DNA from: Nakamurella leprariae
Lineage (GTDB): Bacteria; Actinomycetota; Actinomycetes; Mycobacteriales; Nakamurellaceae
Direction: 5' to 3'
NCBI RefSeq assembly: GCF_016918035.1
Contig: NZ_JAERWK010000015.1
Location: 62,001 to 126,000 of the forward strand
Length of the DNA: 64,000 nucleotides
In this document: in pieces, positions 16,562 through 25,214 of the stretch
Layout: the number at the start of each line of letters is the position of its first letter
How positions within the stretch are numbered: the first letter of the stretch is position 1
Notes under the pieces: generated by a model
Databases searched by the model: none
Told to the model about the DNA's origin: nothing
Seen by the model: only the letters and a program-made list of their open reading frames with translations
Program-made: the position numbers and the translations under genes

Positions 16562-16838
16562 ACCGCGCCGCAGCCGGCGCCCGATCCTGGTTCCCATGCC
16601 CGGATCCTCGACGTGCGCCGCGGCCGCGACGGGAATCTGATCCCGCGCCGACATCAGGTGGTAGGGATTGCGGAGTTCGGCGCTCGCCCGGCGCGAACTC
16701 CGGAACCCGGCGCGTTGGCACGCCGGCGGGGGTCCCCCGGCTGAGTCGCGCTCTGCCCCGGTTCAGCAGTCAGCAGGGTTCGTCACGGATGGTCCGTTCA
16801 ACGCCAATCATCGTGGTTGCGTTTGCCGCTCGAGCTGG

Positions 16839-17549
16839 TCATCCCGCAGGCGTCTCGAATCCCTCGCACTGGTCGGCTGCGATCCAACCCTCTTTGCAGC
16901 CATATTCGAATTGCGTCTCGCCGGACGTCGCGGGCTCTCCGCAGGCGGTGCCACATCGCTGATAGTTGGGCACTTGCGAGCCGCCGGGCCAACGACAGTC
17001 ACCGTCCGTGGTACAGGCGTAGCCTCGATCGTTCGTCGAGACATTGGCCTCGGACTGCTCGGTGAGAGAGCTGTCACCGTCGTCGAAGCAGATGCTGTCG
17101 TCGTCGGGGCAAGTGGCCGGGCGAGGCGGCAGGCCATCCCCATTACTGGTCCGGTGACAGGTGTCATCGGCCCAGATCTCTCCGTTGGACATGACCATGT
17201 GTCCTGCAGCGTTGCAGGACACGGCGGTCGGTACGGTCGAGGACGGGGACTGCTCCGCGCTGACTGATTCTGCAGCCGTTGAAGTTCCGGCGTCGGCGGT
17301 GGACGGCGGAGTCGTCGCGGTCGACGTGACCGTCACGGTGAGCGTCTCCGTCGACGGGCTCACGGTCGACGGCGTGCTGCTCTTCGTTAGCGCGGGCGTA
17401 ACGGATCCAGACGTCGTCGCGGCGCCACTCGCAGAGCTCGACGCCGGCGACTCGGAGGTGCCGGCGGGGGTGTCGTTGCACCCGGCTATCAACACCAAGA
17501 TGCTCACGGCAGCAAACAATCGGCATTTCATGGACGTGGCTCGACGCAT
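16839..17549 (-). CDS. cysteine-rich secreted lipoprotein, unknown
   Basis: 236 residues from ATG 17549, which has GGGGGAA upstream; ATG 17531 (230 residues) is possible. Seen: lipoprotein signal peptide with lipobox LIAGC (Cys about 24), then about 90 residues of Ser/Thr/Pro-rich linker, then a C-terminal domain of about 110 residues with ten cysteines (motifs DDTC, ATCPDDDSIC, YACTTDGDC, RCGTAC, GC, QC). The cysteines suggest a disulfide-rich extracellular fold. I do not recognise it. Base composition is visibly lower in GC than the neighbours, a hint of recent acquisition or weak selection. Confidence 0.75.
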   Translation of the reverse strand: MRRATSMKCRLFAAVSILVLIAGCNDTPAGTSESPASSSASGAATTSGSVTPALTKSSTPSTVSPSTETLTVTVTSTATTPPSTADAGTSTAAESVSAEQSPSSTVPTAVSCNAAGHMVMSNGEIWADDTCHRTSNGDGLPPRPATCPDDDSICFDDGDSSLTEQSEANVSTNDRGYACTTDGDCRWPGGSQVPNYQRCGTACGEPATSGETQFEYGCKEGWIAADQCEGFETPAG

Positions 17550-17722
17550 GACGATTCCCCCGGGGACGTTTCGACGTCCGGAGTATGCGCTCGGTCTGAG
17601 CGTGCCTGAGCGAACATGAGTCGAACGAGTTGGCAGCTCACTCCTTCGGGGTGATTCCGCGTGGGTTGTCAAAGAATCACATGGTTGCGATCCGTGTGCT
17701 CGGTCGATGTCGGCCGACGTCC

Positions 17723-18868
17723 TCAGCCCTGCTCGGTGATCAGCAGCCGCCCGCCGGCGTAGTCCCAGGCGATGGTGCGGCCGACGAAGTACTCGATCCC
17801 GGTGTTGAACTCGGTGGCCGAGCCCAGCGCGGCCAGCTTCAGGTCCTGCTCGCCGGACCCGGTGCCGGTGGTGAACGACCACAGCGACTGCTGCTCGGGT
17901 CCGGTCATCGTCACCGGCTGTCCGGCCGCGACCGTGCCGCCGCCCGCGTCCAGCCGGGCGAACGTCGTCGAGTTGATCGCGGTGGTGCCGTTGCCCAGGT
18001 CGAGATCGGTGGGGCCGCACTGCTGCGGCTCGCTGCCGATCGTCCAGCACAGCTGCACGTCCTTGGCCCAGACCCGGTTGCCGCTCGGGTAGGTCTCCAT
18101 GCCCCCGGTCACCGGCTCCAGCGCGATCTGCGCCGCCCCGGCCGGATCGGCGACCGGGCCGAGGGTCCAGCTGCCGGCGCCGCTGGCGGCGATCTGCAGG
18201 GTGGAGCCGCCGGCGTACTGGCTGGGCAGCTGCAGGCTCGGCGAGTACGGCTGTCCGGACGCCAGTTCCGGGCCGTTCGCGGTGGCGATGCCCAGGATGC
18301 CCTCGGTGCCGGTCGCGAACGGGCTGGTTCCGCCGGACGGGACGACGGTCAGGTCCACCGGTGCGGTGGTGTCCACGCCGCCGATGGTGACCACGCCCTG
18401 GGCCAGGGTGCCGTTCACCGTCCCGCTGACGTACGGGATCGACACGGCCTGGCCGGTGTCGGTCAGGGCGCCGCCGGCGGCGGACGCGTTCAGGACCAGC
18501 CCGGTCGAGCCGGTGTCCAGCTGCACCGGCACGGGATCGCCGCCGGCGACGCTGATGTCGACCACGACGATGCTGTCCGCGCCGCTGTCTCCCGGCTGCG
18601 TGTAGACCGGCACCACCAGGGTCGGGCCGGACGGCACCGTGCTGGAGGCACTGGCGGGGGAGGTCGTGCTGGGCAGCAGCGGCGATCCGGTCGCGCCGGT
18701 GCCGCCGCCGGTGCCGCCGCCGGTGCTGTCCCCGCCGGTGCCCGCAGCTGTCGTGGCGCTCGACTCCGTACTGGTGTCCCCGGCGGTGTCGCTGTCACTG
18801 CAGCCGGCCAACAGCACGACGAGCGCAGCGAGGACGGCCGGTGCGGTGCGGTTCCGGGCCCGGGACAT
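17723..18868 (-). CDS. lipoprotein with pepsin-like aspartic protease fold
   Basis: 381 residues. Seen: signal peptide and lipobox LLAGC (Cys23), a Gly/Thr/Ser-rich spacer to about residue 80, then a domain with VQLDTGSTGLVLN (Asp118), the first active-site loop of pepsin-type proteases, and TDLDLGNGTTAIN (Asp290) at the expected place of the second. The second loop reads Asp-Leu-Gly instead of Asp-Thr-Gly. GIEYFVGRTIAWDYAGGRL near the end matches the usual C-terminal strands. Mycobacterial PecA-type proteases are a plausible relative. Catalytic competence is open because of the altered second loop. Start ATG 18868 gives a clean signal peptide. Confidence 0.8.
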   Translation of the reverse strand: MSRARNRTAPAVLAALVVLLAGCSDSDTAGDTSTESSATTAAGTGGDSTGGGTGGGTGATGSPLLPSTTSPASASSTVPSGPTLVVPVYTQPGDSGADSIVVVDISVAGGDPVPVQLDTGSTGLVLNASAAGGALTDTGQAVSIPYVSGTVNGTLAQGVVTIGGVDTTAPVDLTVVPSGGTSPFATGTEGILGIATANGPELASGQPYSPSLQLPSQYAGGSTLQIAASGAGSWTLGPVADPAGAAQIALEPVTGGMETYPSGNRVWAKDVQLCWTIGSEPQQCGPTDLDLGNGTTAINSTTFARLDAGGGTVAAGQPVTMTGPEQQSLWSFTTGTGSGEQDLKLAALGSATEFNTGIEYFVGRTIAWDYAGGRLLITEQG

Positions 18869-19000
18869 CGGCAGCTCCAGGGGTCACAGCGCGAGCGTGG
18901 TCTGCCGCAGTGTCTCACGGAATGTAGCCACCAGCTACGCACCGTCGCGGACGTCGCGCACCGGGTTTGCCCGCGAAGGTCGGCGGGCACAGCCGGGACC

Positions 19001-20089
19001 ATGGACCAACGCCGCATCGTGATCGTCGGAGCCAGCGGCAACATCGGGACCGCCCTGCTCCGTCGCTGGCAGGCCGAGTCCGAGAACGACCGACCGCACC
19101 TGGTCGGGATGAGCCGGCGCCGTCCGGCGACGGGTGCCCCGTACGACGGGGTGAGCTGGGAGGAACTGGACGTCACCGCGCCGGACGCCCGCCCGCGGCT
19201 GGCTGCGGCGCTGGCCGGCGCCGATGCGGTGGTCAACCTGGCCTGGGGGTTCCAGCCGTCGCACGACGTCGACCAACTGGAGCGCGTCGGCGTGGGGGGC
19301 ACCCGGGTCGTCCTGGGCGCGGCGACCGACGCGGGAGTGCCGCAGCTGGTGCAACTCTCGTCGGTGGGCGCCTATGCCCCGGCCGAGCGCGGCCAGCGGG
19401 TCGACGAGTCGTACCCGACCACCGGGGTGCCGAGCTCGCCCTACAGCCGGCACAAGGCGGCGGCCGAGCGGCTGATGGACGACTGGGAGCGCGACCATCC
19501 GGACGGCCCCGTCATCACCCGGATGCGACCGGGCCTGGTGCTGCAGCGGGACGCCGGCAGTGCGCTGGTCCGGTACACCCTGCCCGGCTGGTTCCCCCCG
19601 GCCGCGCTGCGGTTGCTGCCGGTGCTGCCGCTGGACCGCTCGCTGAGCGTGCCCATGGTGCACAGCGACGATGTCGCGGACGCCATCGTGCGGGCGGTGC
19701 GGCGGCGAGCCGGTGGTGCGTTCAACCTGGCCGCCGAGCCCGCGGTCGGCCGGGACGACATCGCGGCGGTGCTGCGCGCCCACCCGGTGCAGGTGCCGAC
19801 GAAGCTGCTGCGGACGGTGGTCGACGCGTCCTGGCGGGTGCACCTGCAGCCCTTGGACCCGGGTTGGATCGACCTCGCCTTCTCGGTGCCGCTGCTGGAC
19901 ACCACCCGGGCCCGGCGTGCACTCGCCTGGGCGCCCGCGACCGACGCCCGGCAGGCGCTGGCCGAGCTGATCAGCGGCATGCAGACCCAGGCGTCCACGC
20001 CGAGCCCGGTGCTGCGCCGCCGGTCGCTGGTCGACCAGGTGCGGTCCGTGGTGCAGCGGGGTCCCCTCACCCGTCGCGAACGGCCCTGA
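19001..20089 (+). CDS. NAD-dependent epimerase/dehydratase family protein
   Basis: 362 residues, extended SDR. Seen: IVIVGASGNIGTALLRRW (6-23), the Rossmann glycine motif; DAVVNLAWGFQPS; QLSSVGAYAP; and the catalytic SPYSRHKAAAE with Tyr and Lys in YxxxK. The C-terminal segment carries FNLAAEP, typical of sugar-nucleotide epimerases and related reductases. Substrate unknown. ATG 19001 begins just before the first strand; the long open frame upstream is antisense to the lipoprotein. Convergent with the CYTH-CHAD gene across a hairpin. Confidence 0.88.
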   Translation: MDQRRIVIVGASGNIGTALLRRWQAESENDRPHLVGMSRRRPATGAPYDGVSWEELDVTAPDARPRLAAALAGADAVVNLAWGFQPSHDVDQLERVGVGGTRVVLGAATDAGVPQLVQLSSVGAYAPAERGQRVDESYPTTGVPSSPYSRHKAAAERLMDDWERDHPDGPVITRMRPGLVLQRDAGSALVRYTLPGWFPPAALRLLPVLPLDRSLSVPMVHSDDVADAIVRAVRRRAGGAFNLAAEPAVGRDDIAAVLRAHPVQVPTKLLRTVVDASWRVHLQPLDPGWIDLAFSVPLLDTTRARRALAWAPATDARQALAELISGMQTQASTPSPVLRRRSLVDQVRSVVQRGPLTRRERP

Positions 20090-20091
20090 CC

Positions 20092-20129
20092 GGATCCGGC
20101 CGGCACCCGTCAGGGCGCCGGCCGGGTCC
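20092..20129. terminator. bidirectional hairpin between convergent genes
   Basis: A 13-bp stem with one mismatch (20092-20104 with 20117-20129) fills the 45-nt gap between the epimerase and CYTH-CHAD stop codons and can serve both. Confidence 0.7.
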
Positions 20130-20134
20130 ACGGA

Positions 20135-21715
20135 CTAGCGCTTGCCCTTGAGCCAGCCGCGCATCTTCGTGGCCGACAGGGCCGCCCACGCCGGCTCGAA
20201 GAGCGTCTCGGCGCGGTCCGCCCGGGCCTGCTCCAGGGCGTGCAGCCGGCCGTAGGTGAAGGGGTTCTCGCCGCGCAGGAACGCCTGGACGGCGAACTCC
20301 CGCAGCCACTCGCGGGCCACCACGCTGTCCTGGTGCTCGCCGAGCACCTCCTGCAGGTCCTCGGCCGCCGCGGCCAGGGCCTCCGCGCGGTCGCCCAGGA
20401 CGGGAGTGATCGCCTCGGCCGCGTACCGCAGGCGCTTGGCCGCCTTGCGCGCCTCGTGGAAGTGGTGGTCCCGGGCGGTGGCCTCGGTGACGCCGAGCGG
20501 CAGCACCGCCGGCGGGTGCTCGATCTCGTCGACCGCGGCGGCCAGCCGCTGGTAGGCGCGGCGGGTGAGCCGGGTGAGCTCCGGGCCTGCGGGCCGCTCG
20601 GCCGTCGGCAGCAGGGGCGGTTCGGTGATCAGCGCCTCGAGCCGATCGAGCAGGGTGAAGTACCGCGTCGAGTCGAGGGTGACGACCACCTCGGCGTGCG
20701 CCTGCTGGTAGACCGACGTCCAGTGGTGGTCCAGCGTGGCGGCGACCGGTCCCATGACCAGCTCGACCGGTTCGGCCGCGACCAGGCCGGCGCTGAAGTC
20801 GCGCTGCACCTCGGCGTCCCGGGCCACGCCGAGCACGGCCGCGAGCCACTTGAGCTCGTCGCGGATCGGGTCGGTCACCGCGCGGTCCAGCAGCGGGCGG
20901 AACGTCGACAGGGCCGAGCGCATCCGGCGGGTGGCGACCCGCATCTTGTGGATGCTGTCCGCCTCGTCGGCCCGCACCTTCGGGTCGTAGGCCAGCAGCG
21001 TCTCCGCCTGATCGGCGAGGTGGGCGAGCACCACGGCGCCGGCCGGACCATCCGCGGACAGGTCGGCCGCCAGCGCCGACGCGCTCGGCCGGCGTGCGGG
21101 GACGCGGTCGGCCAGGGCGCGGTCCAGCTTGGCCCGGCGGTCGGCCGGCTCCGCGCCGGCCTCGACCAGCAGCTCGGACACCGCGGCCAGCACGTCCTCG
21201 CCGGACGGGTCCTTGAGCTCGACCTCCCACTCGCGCCACTGGTCGAGGTGTGCGGTGCCGTCGGCGCCGGCTGACGAGCTGACCCGGTCGTCGGCCACCT
21301 CGACCAGCTCGGTGCCGTCGGCGTCGACCAGCCGGCTGACCACCCGCTCGGTGCGCAGCGTGGCCACCGGGCCGACCGATCCGCCACGCAGCTGCACCCG
21401 GACCCGGTCCAGCAGATCGGTGGGCGGGGTCAGCTCGGACGAGGACGCGTCCAGCGGCAGCGCGATCTCGCTGCGGTCGGCGCCCTTGGGCAGTTTGAGG
21501 TGCCAGCCGTCGTCGTCGCCGCCCGTGCGTCGGCGCAGGGTGATGCCGGCCCGCAGCAGCCGCAGGTCGTCGGTGTCGAAGTACTCGGCGACCAGCGGGA
21601 ACGTGAGCACCTCGACCCTGTGCACACCGGGCACCCCGGCCAGGTCGGCCATGGCGGTCGTGGGTGCGACCTCGAACTTGCGCTCGATCTCGAGCGCTTC
21701 GGACGAGCGGGACAT
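20135..21715 (-). CDS. CYTH and CHAD domain protein
   Basis: 526 residues. N-terminal CYTH domain starts with the ExExK signature (Glu9, Glu11, Lys13 in LEIERKF) and carries further acidic/basic strands (ITLRRRTGG, WHLKLPKG), expected to form a triphosphate tunnel. From about residue 235 a CHAD helical domain follows with conserved histidines and arginines (SIHKMRVATRRMRSALSTF, ARDHHFHEARKAAKRLRYAAE). CHAD domains bind inorganic polyphosphate, so the protein probably hydrolyses or organises polyphosphate. ATG 21715 follows AGGAGGAG. Upstream in the same direction lies a SixA-like phosphatase, possibly one transcript. Confidence 0.93.
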   Translation of the reverse strand: MSRSSEALEIERKFEVAPTTAMADLAGVPGVHRVEVLTFPLVAEYFDTDDLRLLRAGITLRRRTGGDDDGWHLKLPKGADRSEIALPLDASSSELTPPTDLLDRVRVQLRGGSVGPVATLRTERVVSRLVDADGTELVEVADDRVSSSAGADGTAHLDQWREWEVELKDPSGEDVLAAVSELLVEAGAEPADRRAKLDRALADRVPARRPSASALAADLSADGPAGAVVLAHLADQAETLLAYDPKVRADEADSIHKMRVATRRMRSALSTFRPLLDRAVTDPIRDELKWLAAVLGVARDAEVQRDFSAGLVAAEPVELVMGPVAATLDHHWTSVYQQAHAEVVVTLDSTRYFTLLDRLEALITEPPLLPTAERPAGPELTRLTRRAYQRLAAAVDEIEHPPAVLPLGVTEATARDHHFHEARKAAKRLRYAAEAITPVLGDRAEALAAAAEDLQEVLGEHQDSVVAREWLREFAVQAFLRGENPFTYGRLHALEQARADRAETLFEPAWAALSATKMRGWLKGKR

Positions 21716-21773
21716 GCGGTGATCTCCTCCTGATGGACGGGGCTCCCGAGATCGGTGCCCGGCGGGCCGGTCT

Positions 21774-22307
21774 TCAGTCGCGCGCGACGTGCAGCGCGGT
21801 GAGCGTCCCGCCACCCGGGGCCAGGTCCGCCCAGCGACCCGGCACGGTCAGCACCGCGATCGCCGACGTGGGGAACTTGGTGTGCAGTGCGTCGAGCGCG
21901 TCGGGGGCCGAGTCGGGTCCGGCCAGCCGGTCGGCCAGGGCCGGGAGGCCCGGTGCGTGGCCGACCAGCAGCAGGGTGCGCAGTGTCTCGTCGGCCGAGT
22001 TGACCAGCTCGAGCAGCGTCTCGGGGGCGGCCTCGTAGATGTCGTCGGTGTACACGGTGGGTGCGACCAGGCCGGTCGCCTCGAGTGTCTGCCGGGTGCG
22101 TACCGCGGTGGAACAGAAGATGCCGTCGACAGGTGGGAGCCGGTCGGCGAGCCAGCGCCCGGCCAGCGGGGCTTCGCGCCGCCCGCGCTCGGCCAGGGGC
22201 CGGTCGTGGTCGGCCACGCCGGGCGGACAGCCGGACTTGGCGTGCCGCAGCAGCACCAGGGTGTGCGTGCCGGAAGCTGGGTTCGTCACCGCTCCAGCAT
22301 GTCGCAC
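21774..22307 (-). CDS. SixA-like histidine phosphatase
   Basis: 177 residues, histidine phosphatase superfamily. Seen: the catalytic LVLLRHAKSG (Arg21, His22), DRPLAERGRREAP, CSTAVRTRQTLE and the second histidine in LLLVGHAPGLP. The short length and RHAKS motif match SixA, which removes phosphate from phosphohistidine, but actinobacterial members may use other substrates. GTG 22307 lies 6 nt after the upstream stop with AGGTAGG before it; GTG 22289 is an alternative start. Sits between the AI-2E-type transporter and CYTH-CHAD genes, all in the same direction. Confidence 0.88.
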   Translation of the reverse strand: MRHAGAVTNPASGTHTLVLLRHAKSGCPPGVADHDRPLAERGRREAPLAGRWLADRLPPVDGIFCSTAVRTRQTLEATGLVAPTVYTDDIYEAAPETLLELVNSADETLRTLLLVGHAPGLPALADRLAGPDSAPDALDALHTKFPTSAIAVLTVPGRWADLAPGGGTLTALHVARD

Positions 22308-22313
22308 CGGCGC

Positions 22314-23597
22314 CTACCTGCGGTCGTCCGGGGACCGATCCGGCCGCCGTTCGCCGACCACGTCGCCCAGGTACTGGGTCTCGGAGTCCTCGTTGTTCTG
22401 CTGCGCCTTGCGGTCGCTCGGAATCTCCTCCGGCAACTCCGGGAAGCGCTCGGACTCCTCGCGGTTCTGGGTGACCTGGCTGCGCAGGTACTGGGCCACC
22501 ACCATGACGACGGCGACGGCAGGCACCGACAGGAACGCGCCGATGATGCCGAACAGGGTGCCGCCCAGGGACACGCTCCCCAGCACCACGGCCGCGTTGA
22601 TCTTGAGCGTCCGGCTGACCAGCAACGGTTGCAGCACGTTGCCCTCGAGCTGCTGGACGAGCAGCACGATGCCCAGTGCGATGACCGCCGACCAGAAGCC
22701 CTGGGTGACCAGCGCGACCAGCACGGCGACGACGCCGGCCACGAAGGCGCCGACGATCGGGATGAAGCCGCCGAAGAAGGTCAGCACGGCGATCGGCAGG
22801 GCCAGCGGCACACCCAGGATCCACAGCCCGAGGCCGATGAAGATGCCGTCGACCGCGGCCACCGCCGCCTGCGACCAGATGTAGGCGCCCAGCGCCGACC
22901 AGACCCTGCCCGAGACCTCGGCGAAGTGGTCACCGGCCTCGCGGCCGATCCAGCGGCGCAGCCACGGCACGAACCGGGGCCCGTCCTTGAGCATGAAGAA
23001 GGCCAGCACCAGCGCGAGCACCAGGGTGATGAGGATGGAGCCGACGGTGGCCAGGCTGCTCAGCGCGGTGCCGGCCACCGTCTGGGTGTTGGCCTGCACC
23101 CACTGCACGCCCTGGTTGACCAGGTCGCCGAGCGCGTTGTCGTTCAGGTTGAACGGCGGTCCGGCCAGCCAGTCCTGCAGCGAGGACAGACCGGCGGAGA
23201 ACTGGTTGGCCAGGTCCTGACCCTGGGCGGTGACCACCCGGGTGATCAGGGTGACCACCCCGGCCACGATGAGCAGCAGGCCGACCACGCCGATGAGCGC
23301 GGCGAGCGACGCGGGCAGCCAGCGCCGCAGGAACCGCACGGGCGGCCACAGCACGGTGGACAGCAGCAGGGCCAGGAACAGCGGCAGCAGGATCGACCAG
23401 AACTCGCCGATGAGCCAGGCCAGTACCCACAACCCGGCCGCGATGATGATCAGCCGGAGCGTCCAGGTCGACACGGCCGTGACGCCCCGGCCGAGCCGGT
23501 GCCGGGCGGCCGGATCGGCCTGCGGGACCTCCATGGCCTGGTCCTGCTTCCGGGCGCGGGGCCGGTCAGGAGTGGAACTGCCGCGTCGACCGAACAT
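22314..23597 (-). CDS. AI-2E family (PF01594) membrane transporter
   Basis: 427 residues. Seen: a charged 40-residue N-terminus, paired helices (LIIIAAGLWVLAWLIGEFWSILLP and following LFLALLLS), a central extracytoplasmic region, then the family signature FIPIVGAFVAGVVAVLVALVTQG and IVLLVQQLEGNVLQPLLVSRTLKINAAVVLGSV. About eight transmembrane helices. Members export small molecules or exchange Na+/H+; the name from E. coli TqsA should not be taken as proof of AI-2 export. The C-terminal tail is polar and acidic. Start ATG 23597 is the first in frame. Confidence 0.9.
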   Translation of the reverse strand: MFGRRGSSTPDRPRARKQDQAMEVPQADPAARHRLGRGVTAVSTWTLRLIIIAAGLWVLAWLIGEFWSILLPLFLALLLSTVLWPPVRFLRRWLPASLAALIGVVGLLLIVAGVVTLITRVVTAQGQDLANQFSAGLSSLQDWLAGPPFNLNDNALGDLVNQGVQWVQANTQTVAGTALSSLATVGSILITLVLALVLAFFMLKDGPRFVPWLRRWIGREAGDHFAEVSGRVWSALGAYIWSQAAVAAVDGIFIGLGLWILGVPLALPIAVLTFFGGFIPIVGAFVAGVVAVLVALVTQGFWSAVIALGIVLLVQQLEGNVLQPLLVSRTLKINAAVVLGSVSLGGTLFGIIGAFLSVPAVAVVMVVAQYLRSQVTQNREESERFPELPEEIPSDRKAQQNNEDSETQYLGDVVGERRPDRSPDDRR

Positions 23598-23888
23598 GAA
23601 CGCCTTCCTGTCCGAGCCATCCGACGGTGCGGTGCACCGCCGATGACCGAGTGTGAACCGGTGACCACCCGGGCGGTGGCATCGGACGCTCGTGTGTTCC
23701 CCTGACCCCCACGTCCAACCAGCCGCCGGAGCGTTCGGTCCGACGACACCGCCCGTCCGGACGGGGTCACCGACCGGTTTGCGGGCTCACTGGTGGACGA
23801 CTTACCGTACGGCCGCCCCGTGGTTCGACCCGAGCCCGGCGGCCTTCGCCGGCCCCGGCCGGTGTCTCGAGACCCGAGCAGGTCGCGC

Positions 23889-24620
23889 ATGGTCACGAAC
23901 GATCAGGACGACAGTCCGCTGGAACACTTCCTCGATCTGGTCGCGGAGTTGCACGACCCCGAGCTGGTCCGGCCCGAGCTGCTGCCCGAACGGCTCGCCG
24001 TGGCCACGGCCCGGGCCCTGCCGGTGGCGGGCGCCGGCCTCAGCCTGCATGGGGACGACCTGCGCATCCCGGTGGGGGCGAGCGACGAGTCGGCCGCGCT
24101 GGCCGAGCGGCTGCAGTTCACGCTCGGGTCCGGGCCGTGCCTGGAGGCGTACGCCCTCGGCGAGCCGTTGCTCGCCGCCGAGCCGGTCATCGCGAAGCAC
24201 TGGCCGAAGTACCACCACGACCTGGTGGCCCGGACCGCGTTCCGGTCCGTCGCGTCGGTGCCGCTGCACGACGACCTGGTGCAGATCGGCGTGCTCGACC
24301 TGTTCGGGACCGGGGCGTCGCTGCACACCCTCGACCTGGCCGTGGTGAACACGGTCGCGGAGCAGATCTGCCGGCTGCTGGTCGACGCCGAGCTCAGCGC
24401 CGAGGTCGGCCGGTCGTCCCTGTGGCTGAGCAATCCGGCGGCCGCGGCCCGCAACCAGGTGGTGCAGGCGGCCGGGATCATCAACGTCGCGCTCGAGCTG
24501 ACCGCGCCACGCGCGCTGTCCCTGCTGCGGGCCTACTCCTACCGCACGGAACGCCCGGTGGAGGCGACCGCGCAGCTGATCGTGGACGGTGTGCTGCTGC
24601 CGCGCCGGCTGCTCGCCTGA
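23889..24620 (+). CDS. GAF and ANTAR domain protein
   Basis: 243 residues. GAF domain at about 20-160 (LPVAGAGLSLHGDD, LGSGPCLEAYALGEP, RSVASVPLH), then an ANTAR helical domain at about 175-230 with NQVVQAAGIINVALEL and ALSLLRAYSYRTERPVEATAQLIVDG. ANTAR domains bind paired hairpins in nascent RNA and prevent termination; the GAF part probably senses a small ligand. Such GAF-ANTAR proteins are abundant in actinobacteria. The target is unknown. ATG 23889 with AGG 10 nt before is chosen; the open frame upstream lacks family residues. Confidence 0.9.
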   Translation: MVTNDQDDSPLEHFLDLVAELHDPELVRPELLPERLAVATARALPVAGAGLSLHGDDLRIPVGASDESAALAERLQFTLGSGPCLEAYALGEPLLAAEPVIAKHWPKYHHDLVARTAFRSVASVPLHDDLVQIGVLDLFGTGASLHTLDLAVVNTVAEQICRLLVDAELSAEVGRSSLWLSNPAAAARNQVVQAAGIINVALELTAPRALSLLRAYSYRTERPVEATAQLIVDGVLLPRRLLA

Positions 24621-24641
24621 CGGCCGCGCCGCCCGGCGGCG

Positions 24642-25193
24642 TCAGCTGGGTGGCGCGACCCGACCGTCCAGCGCCCAGGCCACCCGCCGGTCGCCGTCCC
24701 AGCGCCGGGCCGCCACCGCGGTGGCCGGGACGGATCCGAACCCGCCGACGAGCGGCAAGGCCAGACCGACCTGCTCCGGGCGGCACTGCCGGGCCAGCGT
24801 GACGTGCGCGGTCCAGTCGTCCGGGGCCAGGTGCCCGGCCGCCGGGACCCCGGCGTCGGCCAGCACGGCCGCGACCCGGGCGTGCACGGCGAGCAGGGCC
24901 GCGGACGGCACGACCAGGCGGGCGAGCACGCAGCGCGTCCCGCCGAAGACGACGACGCCGCCCAACGTGGCGGACACCGGCAGGTCGGCGACGGCGGCGG
25001 TCAGCGCCGCGGCCAGCGGCGATCCGGGCTCGTCGTCCAGGGCCGGGGCGACGGCCAGGGTGATGTGCGGGCGGTTGGTCGACCCGGTGTGCCGGGACTG
25101 GCTGGGCAGTCCGGCGGCGGCCAGCGTGTCCCACTGGGAGCGCACCCACGCGTCGGCGTCGTGGTCCAACAGCAACTCCACCGACTGCACCAT
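24642..25193 (-). CDS. 2H phosphoesterase (2'-5' RNA ligase-like)
   Basis: 183 residues. Two HxT motifs, RPHITLAV (His about 43) and WTAHVTLAR (His about 129), are the paired catalytic histidines of 2H phosphoesterases, which open 2',3'-cyclic phosphodiesters. Length and spacing fit the LigT/2'-5' RNA ligase-like branch. The RNA or nucleotide substrate is not known. Convergent with the GAF-ANTAR gene and 21 nt downstream of the MFS gene, possibly in one transcript with it. Confidence 0.88.
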   Translation of the reverse strand: MVQSVELLLDHDADAWVRSQWDTLAAAGLPSQSRHTGSTNRPHITLAVAPALDDEPGSPLAAALTAAVADLPVSATLGGVVVFGGTRCVLARLVVPSAALLAVHARVAAVLADAGVPAAGHLAPDDWTAHVTLARQCRPEQVGLALPLVGGFGSVPATAVAARRWDGDRRVAWALDGRVAPPS

Positions 25194-25214
25194 CGGATCA
25201 GCCTGGCACGCGGG

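Noticed and set aside
16668-17267. Plus-strand frame antisense to the cysteine-rich lipoprotein
   Set aside because: No family features, whereas the minus strand has a clean signal peptide and lipobox.
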